DNA of 64,000 nt from Dehalococcoidia bacterium UBA2158 (lineage in GTDB: Bacteria > Chloroflexota > Dehalococcoidia > Lucifugimonadales > UBA3495): assembly GCA_002328185.1 (NCBI GenBank), contig DCWQ01000021.1:38015-102014 (forward strand). The letters run 5' to 3'. This document shows positions 58,969-64,000 of this stretch, piece after piece (position 1 is the stretch's first letter; the number at the start of each line of letters is the position of its first letter). The notes below the pieces were generated by a model. That model worked only from the letters and a program-made list of their open reading frames with translations. It searched no databases and had not been told where the DNA came from. The position numbers were made by a program, and so were the translations under genes.

Positions 58969-59350
58969 ATGACAGATTCTAAAAAACCCGAATTCAAACA
59001 ATACCGATTAGAATCAAGAGGCGATTTCCCTTCCGGAATCGTCGAGGAAATCGGAGACGAGCTTCCTCGCCCCACCGAATAGGAAGAACTAATCGGTCGG
59101 CAACTCAGATCCACCATTGAGGCTTACCTCGATGCCGTAAAAGAATTGCTAGACGGGACATATTCTCACCTGAGAGAGTTAACTTCGATACACTTAGCGG
59201 ATCCCGGCAATATATTGATTGCATATAGAGACGACTGTGTAGTGATCAGATATGAGCGGAGAACCGGGAACGCTGCAAGGACACAGGACTTCACAGTTAC
59301 AACTCTCGAGATATTCGCCCTGGATGTGCCATTTTGTTTCAGTGGCCATG
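58969..59350 (+). pseudogene. Small gene interrupted by an in-frame TAG
   Basis: ATG 58969 opens 37 codons (MTDSKKPEFKQYRLESRGDF start) to TAG at 59080-59082. Coherent, charged sequence continues in the same frame (LRSTIEAYLDAVKELLDGTY, IHLADPGNILIAYRDDCVVI) up to the 3' end of the convergent molybdenum-enzyme gene, where the natural end seems to be lost. The 37-codon part alone may also be a small gene. Family not recognised. Confidence 0.4.
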
Positions 59351-59352
59351 AT

Positions 59353-61668
59353 TCATCCTTCCTTATGACCCCGAACCGCCCGCCACAACTTCTCAGGTGT
59401 CAGCGGCGTGTCTATATGCCGCACCCCGGTGCCGGACAGTGCGTTCAGGACCGCGTTGGTTACTGCGGCTGGGGAGGGGACGGTAGAGACGGAGCCGATT
59501 CCCTTGGCGCCCAAGGGGTTGGTTGTCGAGATAGTGTTGATTGTGTCTAGTGTCAGGGCTGGCATCTGTATCGCCCGGGGCAAGGCGTAGTCCATCAGGC
59601 TGGCTGTTAGGGGTTGACCGTCGTCGGTGTAGGCGATGCCTTCAGTTAGGGCCTGGCCGATCCCTTGGGCGATGCCGCCCTGGATCTGGCCTTCCACGAT
59701 CATGGGGTTGATGATCTGGCCGCAGTCATGCACTCCAACGTAGCGCAAAATCTTTACCGCCAGGGTGTCTTGGTTCACCTCGACCGCGACCGCATGGGCC
59801 CCGAACGAGACGGGACTTTGGGGCAAGGTGTACTCGTTTTCGAAGTCCAGACCAAGGTCTATTCCTTGAGGCATTGATCCTGCGTCATAGGCTGTGGCGG
59901 CCAGTTGGATAAAGGCTATTGTCTCAGCCGGAGCTAGTTGGTTCAGTACCTGTCCTTCCTGAAAAACGATGTCCGCGCTGGGGCAATTCAACAGCTTGGA
60001 TGCGATGAACGACAGCTTCTGACGGGCTTCTTGGAGCGCCAGATGCACGGCCGACCCGCCGATTATGAGACCTCGGCTGGCGCTGGTGCCTATTCCGTGA
60101 GGGAAGATTGAGCTGTCGCTGTGGAGCACCCGCACATCTTTGGGGTCCACACCCAGAGTGTCAGCCACGATCTGGGCAAATGTGGTCTCGGTACCTTGGC
60201 CGTGGGGAGACACCCCGGTGTAGACATCAACATGGCCCGTTGAGTCGATGATCACCCGCGCGCTTTCTATCCGGTGTTCTCCGCCGGCTCCGGACGACTT
60301 TATGAACGTTGCCAGCCCGATGCCCAGGTATGGCTCGTTGGGTTTTCTTTGGTGGGCCTTCTCTTGCCAGCCAGGGTAATCAACCAATTCCAGGGCGCGT
60401 TCCAACGCCTTGGCATAATCGCCGGAATCGTACACGACGCCGGTGCAAGTGGTGTATGGGAAGGCAGTGGCGGGGACGTAATTCCTGCGCCTCACCTCCG
60501 CCGGATCCAGCCCCAGTTCAATGGCGATCAGGTCCAGGGTCCGCTCGATGCAGAAAGCGGCCTCCGGACTGCCGGTGCCCCGGTAGGCGGCAGTGGGGGT
60601 CTTGTTGGTGATAACCCCCAAGATCTGGGCGTGCACGGCGGGGACTTGGTAAGGCCCAGTTATGCGGCGCGCGGCATTAAACAAGGGAAAGGGTGTGGTG
60701 AAATAAAAATAGGCACCAAGGTCAGCCACGATGCTAACCCGTATCCCAAGTAGCACCCCGTCATTACTAACGGCAGCCTCCATGTCCAGGCTCATGCCCC
60801 GGCCCTGGTAGGTGAGGAGATTGTCCTGGCGGTCCTCTATCCACTTGACGGGTTTCCCGAGCCGCAACGACAGGAAAGGCATCAGGGCATCTTCGGGGAA
60901 AAGGCAGTCCTTAACACCGAAACTACCCCCCACATCGGGCGCCACGACACGTATGGTTTCTTCCGGCCGTTCTAGCATCTGAGCGAGGTATCTCTTGACC
61001 TGATGGGGAGCTTGGGTCGAGTCCCAAACCGTCAGGAGGTCTGTGGCGGCGTCGTAATCGCCGACCACTCCCCGTGCTTCCAGGGGAGACGGAGCGAGTC
61101 GTGGCACCCGGTACTGCTGGCGGACCACATGGTCAGCCTGGACAAACGCCTCGTCGATGTCTCCGCCCTCTTGGACAGAACGCATCGATACGTTGGTCCC
61201 GAAGTCCGGGTGAATCACCGGCATGTCGTCGTTGGTGGCCGTATCCGGGTCGATCACCGGAGTCAGGGGTTCATAGTCCACGGCCACCAGTTCGCCGGCA
61301 TCCCTTGCCGCGTATGGGTTGTCGGCCACTACCACGGCCACGGGTTGGCCGACGTAACACACCTTGTCCCGGGCCAGGACGGGGTGCTGCGCGGCGTTGA
61401 AAACTTCTACGGCGCGGTCACCCATTGCCCTGATGGGTATGTCCGGCAGCACCCCAGCCAAGTCTGCGCCGGTGAGCACCTCCACCACCCCCGCCAACCC
61501 GCGGGCGGCTGCGATGTCGATGGACCGGATGCGAGCATGGGCGTGGTCGCTTCGCACGACAACGGCGTGGAGCATATCCGGCAGCTTGATGTCATTGATG
61601 AATACACCGTTTCCGGTGATCAACCTGGCGTCTTCAAACCGCTTCAATGGCCGGCCTAAGTAGCTCAA
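59353..61668 (-). CDS. Xanthine dehydrogenase / CO dehydrogenase-family molybdopterin-binding large subunit
   Basis: 771 residues from a TTG at 61668 with AGGAG seven bases upstream; an in-frame start at 61743 adds non-homologous residues. RFEDARLITGNGVFINDI, the VVAPDVGGSFGVK motif, AAYRGTGSPEAAFCIER and SPHGQGTETTFAQI are typical. The terminal motif that carries the catalytic Glu (GxKGxGEAGT) reads GAKGIGSVSTVPSP, with Ser at about residue 726. No FAD or ferredoxin-like subunit lies nearby. It is a complete but orphan subunit, with chemistry possibly altered. Confidence 0.9.
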   Translation of the reverse strand: MSYLGRPLKRFEDARLITGNGVFINDIKLPDMLHAVVVRSDHAHARIRSIDIAAARGLAGVVEVLTGADLAGVLPDIPIRAMGDRAVEVFNAAQHPVLARDKVCYVGQPVAVVVADNPYAARDAGELVAVDYEPLTPVIDPDTATNDDMPVIHPDFGTNVSMRSVQEGGDIDEAFVQADHVVRQQYRVPRLAPSPLEARGVVGDYDAATDLLTVWDSTQAPHQVKRYLAQMLERPEETIRVVAPDVGGSFGVKDCLFPEDALMPFLSLRLGKPVKWIEDRQDNLLTYQGRGMSLDMEAAVSNDGVLLGIRVSIVADLGAYFYFTTPFPLFNAARRITGPYQVPAVHAQILGVITNKTPTAAYRGTGSPEAAFCIERTLDLIAIELGLDPAEVRRRNYVPATAFPYTTCTGVVYDSGDYAKALERALELVDYPGWQEKAHQRKPNEPYLGIGLATFIKSSGAGGEHRIESARVIIDSTGHVDVYTGVSPHGQGTETTFAQIVADTLGVDPKDVRVLHSDSSIFPHGIGTSASRGLIIGGSAVHLALQEARQKLSFIASKLLNCPSADIVFQEGQVLNQLAPAETIAFIQLAATAYDAGSMPQGIDLGLDFENEYTLPQSPVSFGAHAVAVEVNQDTLAVKILRYVGVHDCGQIINPMIVEGQIQGGIAQGIGQALTEGIAYTDDGQPLTASLMDYALPRAIQMPALTLDTINTISTTNPLGAKGIGSVSTVPSPAAVTNAVLNALSGTGVRHIDTPLTPEKLWRAVRGHKEG

Positions 61669-62106
61669 CCTGATTCTCCTGCTGCCTGTCGTTTGATTGG
61701 AGTTACAGGAACGAATGATACAAATACGCGGCCTCCAAAGCAATCCTAACTGGTATCAAACTGATCCGACCAGCGCTGTGATGGCCATGCACTCGCGGTC
61801 GCATAAGCGGTCTCCACGAGTTCTTACCAGATACATGGCGACAGGCGTTGCCAGGTTTGTGGTGCGCGTATGGCCGACCCGGCGAGTTGGCTTTGTGGCG
61901 ACTGTGGAGCGGTACAGACTCCTCCGCTCCGGCCTGGTGGGATCCGTGGATTTCTTGGCGATCTCTACCAGATAAGACATTCCATGATCTTTGCCGTCGT
62001 CTTGATCGCCATGTCCGTCGAGGGGTGGGGCAGTATTTTGTTCGTGGGCCATTTTGGGGGCGATGATTGCGATCCTCTAAGTACGCCTTAGCTGTGATAG
62101 CCTTAC
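61669..62106. other. Gap with no supported gene
   Basis: About 440 bases. Frames of up to 98 codons occur on both strands, but none has a ribosome binding site or recognisable motif. No tRNA-like or terminator-like fold was seen. Confidence 0.4.
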
Positions 62107-63390
62107 TTGGTGCAAATCACTGAGAGTACCCGGGCTTTGTCCGGTTTTGCGGCCTACCGAGGTCGGTTAGTCGCCGTCTGGCTGCAGAGAGATTACCGCT
62201 GGTTCTGGATCGGAAGCTCCTTACAGGGGCTTGGCCAGGGCACCCAATTCATGGTCATCGGGTGGCTGGTGCTACTGGTTACCGACTCCTCGGCCCAACT
62301 AGGCCTGGTTATCCTTCTCTACGGTGCGCCCAATGTTGCGCTGCTACTGGTGGCAGGGGTGCTGGCCGACGGAATCGACCGCCGGTATATATTGATGGCG
62401 ACACAAGCTATCGTGGGTGGAGTCATCGCGGCTCTGGCGTTTTTGACGATAGCCGACTTGGTGGCCATCTGGCACGTCTATGCCGCTGCCTTCTTCATGG
62501 GCGTCGTGCAGTCGTTGAGCATGCCGGCCCGGATGACGATGATCGGCGACCTGGTCGAAGAACGGTCCGTATTGGACGCAGTAGCGATGCAGAGCATGGG
62601 CGTCCACGCCGGGCGCATGGTCGGCCCTCCAGTGGCCGGGGCCATCATCGAAGTGTGGAGCGTGGGGGCGAGCCTTGCGGCCATCGCCGGTTGTTACCTA
62701 GTGAGCATGGCTTGCATTGCCAAAGTTGGACCTCTGCCCCGGTGGTCGAAGCCCGCGGGCCAGTCCGTGTTCAAGAACTTCGCCGACGGCTTGGTCTACA
62801 TCAAGAGAAGTCCCATGGTCCTCACCGTGATCATCATCACCTGCGCGTTCGGAGGGTTCGGCATGTCCCACATGCAAGTCGTCCCGGCCATGGCCAAGGA
62901 TGTGCTGGGGACCGGCGCTGGGGGGATCGGGTTGCTGTTCTTGGGCTCGGGACTCGGGTCCTTAGCTGGCAGCTTACTCCTGCCTGCCATCAGCAGGGTT
63001 CACGTCTACCGGGCGCTCCTCTTGAGCCTGCTGGTCTTCACCGTGATGTTGACTCTATTCGCCTGGTCCAACTGGTTCTGGGCCACTTTTTTGTTTTTCA
63101 CGCTGGTCGGAGTGACGGGGGTGGGCATGGTCTGGCCGCTGGCCACCACGATGATCCAGACCGAGACCTCCGCCGAGGTGCGGGGACGGGTGATGGGGAT
63201 GCTGCAGTTCACGCCGGGATTCCACTTTCTGGGAGCTTTCCCTCTGGCGTTGGCCGCCGGACAGCTGGGATGGGAAGTGGCCATCACGGGAGCGGCCGGA
63301 CTCAGCCTCGCGACGACTGTCTGGTTCACGTTGGTGCGCCGCGGCAAGCCAAAATTCAGCCGGCAAGAAGCGGCGGTGACCCAGACCTAG
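62107..63390 (+). CDS. MFS transporter (MFS_3 / EntS-type exporter)
   Basis: 427 residues with about 12 membrane segments. The N-terminal domain contains GSSLQGLGQGTQFMVIGWLV, GAPNVALLLVAGVLADGIDRR (motif A-like loop), and SLSMPARMTMIGDLVEERSV; the C-terminal half has GIGLLFLGSGLGSLAGSLLLP and ETSAEVRGRVMGMLQF. It is most like the enterobactin-exporter group of drug or metabolite exporters. The start is uncertain (TTG 62107 or GTG 62110), with a poor ribosome binding site. Confidence 0.9.
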   Translation: MVQITESTRALSGFAAYRGRLVAVWLQRDYRWFWIGSSLQGLGQGTQFMVIGWLVLLVTDSSAQLGLVILLYGAPNVALLLVAGVLADGIDRRYILMATQAIVGGVIAALAFLTIADLVAIWHVYAAAFFMGVVQSLSMPARMTMIGDLVEERSVLDAVAMQSMGVHAGRMVGPPVAGAIIEVWSVGASLAAIAGCYLVSMACIAKVGPLPRWSKPAGQSVFKNFADGLVYIKRSPMVLTVIIITCAFGGFGMSHMQVVPAMAKDVLGTGAGGIGLLFLGSGLGSLAGSLLLPAISRVHVYRALLLSLLVFTVMLTLFAWSNWFWATFLFFTLVGVTGVGMVWPLATTMIQTETSAEVRGRVMGMLQFTPGFHFLGAFPLALAAGQLGWEVAITGAAGLSLATTVWFTLVRRGKPKFSRQEAAVTQT

Positions 63391-63428
63391 CCCCATATCC
63401 GACCCGCCCAGAAGACCCTTTCTTGTTC

Positions 63429-63828
63429 ATGTACCCGTTCAAGTCGCTCGACATCGCCGTGGGTTTCGAGGACAGGGTGTGCACAATGGGAGAGGAGATC
63501 GACCTCAGCACCACTTTGTCCGCCAAGCGCGGGACGAACATCCGCGGCCTGGTGGTGGAGTTGGTCAGCGGAGAGCGCTGGTCCCACTTGGCGTTCGTGA
63601 ATGAACGGCAGGCCAAGCGAACAGTTCACCACGTTCAGCGAGTTCATCGGCTACATGGTCGGCCGGGTCACGGACGTGAAGCCCTTGTACGGCTACAACA
63701 AGAGTTTCAAACCGGAGCATGGCCGGTGGGCGGAAGTTGATTCCGACGACGACCGTCAGCAGCAATACGTTCTAGGAACGACCCACTTCGGCCAGGGCAC
63801 TGATGTAGTGGGGGTGCGACGACGCTAA
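63429..63828 (+). pseudogene. Arrestin/Spo0M-like small gene with a probable frameshift
   Basis: From ATG 63429 the frame encodes FKSLDIAVGFEDRVCTMGEE and LVVELVSGERW, beta-sandwich-like sequence of a kind seen before polyampholyte domains. Coherent sequence then seems to move to the next frame near 63600-63640 (FTTFSEFIGYMVGRVTDVKP, YGYNKSFKPEHGRWAEVDSD) up to a TAA at 63826. Either two overlapping small genes or one gene with a frameshift. Not securely identified. Nothing is seen between 63829 and the window end. Confidence 0.35.
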
Positions 63829-64000
63829 GCTGCAAGATCAGATTGCCTGCCGAACCCCCGCCCCATGCGAAAAACCCGAATCCAGTAGACCCTCCGCGTT
63901 CGGGCAGATGTGGCGTGGGGGCCAAATGCCAAAGCGGAGACGGTCGTCCGGGTAATTTAGCCGCATCGAAGTCTGGACGAACCAGGCGTCCTGACCGTGC

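Noticed and set aside
62262..63740. 492-codon open frame inside the MFS gene
   Set aside because: It is a shifted-frame shadow of the transporter, with Arg/Gly/His-rich composition typical of high-GC overlapping frames.
1..64000. Genome-wide reassignment of UGA or UAG
   Set aside because: Many intact genes end in TGA or TAG with closely spaced or overlapping neighbours (for example 6556-6558, 7754-7756, 4918-4920), so all three stops are in normal use.
1..64000. tRNA, rRNA and CRISPR arrays
   Set aside because: No T-loop-like GGTTCGAATCC pattern, rRNA-like stretch or regularly spaced direct repeats were seen in the intergenic gaps.

Overview
The window is 64 kb of GC-rich (roughly 58-60%) bacterial chromosome, densely coded on both strands. 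No rRNA, tRNA, CRISPR array, prophage or transposase gene was seen. GTG and TTG starts are frequent. The gene content is dominated by Rieske oxygenases, intradiol/extradiol-type ring-cleavage enzymes, CaiB/BaiF CoA-transferases, amidohydrolases, flavin-dependent luciferase-like monooxygenases and hot-dog hydratases, plus a FlaH-like remnant. This profile suggests a heterotrophic member of the Chloroflexota (SAR202 / Dehalococcoidia-like lineages). That placement is an inference from gene content, not from a marker gene.

Layout. 0-10 kb: end of a dolichol-kinase-like membrane protein, two tandem M20 amidohydrolases, glycerate kinase, a CoA-transferase behind an odd nucleotidyltransferase/HEPN pair, and a lutABC-type lactate oxidation operon. 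10-16 kb: a PaiB-like FMN protein, an FAD amine oxidase, a ThDP enzyme divergent from an ACMSD-type amidohydrolase, a decayed FlaH-like gene and small genes. 16-23 kb: a leftward aromatic-ring operon (two Rieske alpha subunits, one beta subunit, a BphC-type extradiol dioxygenase, a 3-hydroxyisobutyrate-dehydrogenase-like enzyme), a broken LuxR-type ATPase regulator upstream, then an amidohydrolase. 24-32 kb: a rightward run of RidA, alpha/beta hydrolase, split ThDP decarboxylase, a pair of CoA-transferases of which only one keeps the catalytic Asp, a thiolase-like protein with its OB-fold partner, HAD and methyltransferase. The CoA-transferase pair plus thiolase/OB-fold pair resembles the bbsEF + bbsAB logic of benzylsuccinate oxidation, but with a decarboxylase in place of the hydratase/dehydrogenases. 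32-36 kb: a leftward operon of two LigB-type dioxygenases and a phthalate-dioxygenase-type Rieske enzyme. 36-43 kb: methyltransferase, LsrF-like aldolase/thiolase, sorbitol-type dehydrogenase, DUF123 nuclease, luciferase-like monooxygenase, two tandem small paralogues and a protein built of two copies of an unrecognised domain.

43-64 kb is a mosaic of single enzymes: ThuA-like protein with a hidden 53-residue membrane protein, nuclease lipoprotein, enoyl-CoA hydratase, SpoU methyltransferase, MaoC and double hot-dog hydratases, class C beta-lactamase-like hydrolase, MOSC, MBL hydrolase, lactonase, nitroreductase, an orphan molybdenum hydroxylase large subunit lacking the catalytic Glu, and an MFS exporter.

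The most notable single observation is at 44467-45138. A single-frame AhpD-like gene is interrupted only by a UGA, which sits exactly at the second Cys of the CxxCxxxH active site and is followed by a stem-loop with the spacing of a bacterial SECIS element. It is best read as a CxxU selenoprotein. The window also holds an unusual number of otherwise intact genes broken by one in-frame stop (21.97-22.76, 14.88-15.16, 45.23, 47.35, 50.05 and 58.97 kb), and several families of dispersed palindromic repeats in its intergenic gaps.
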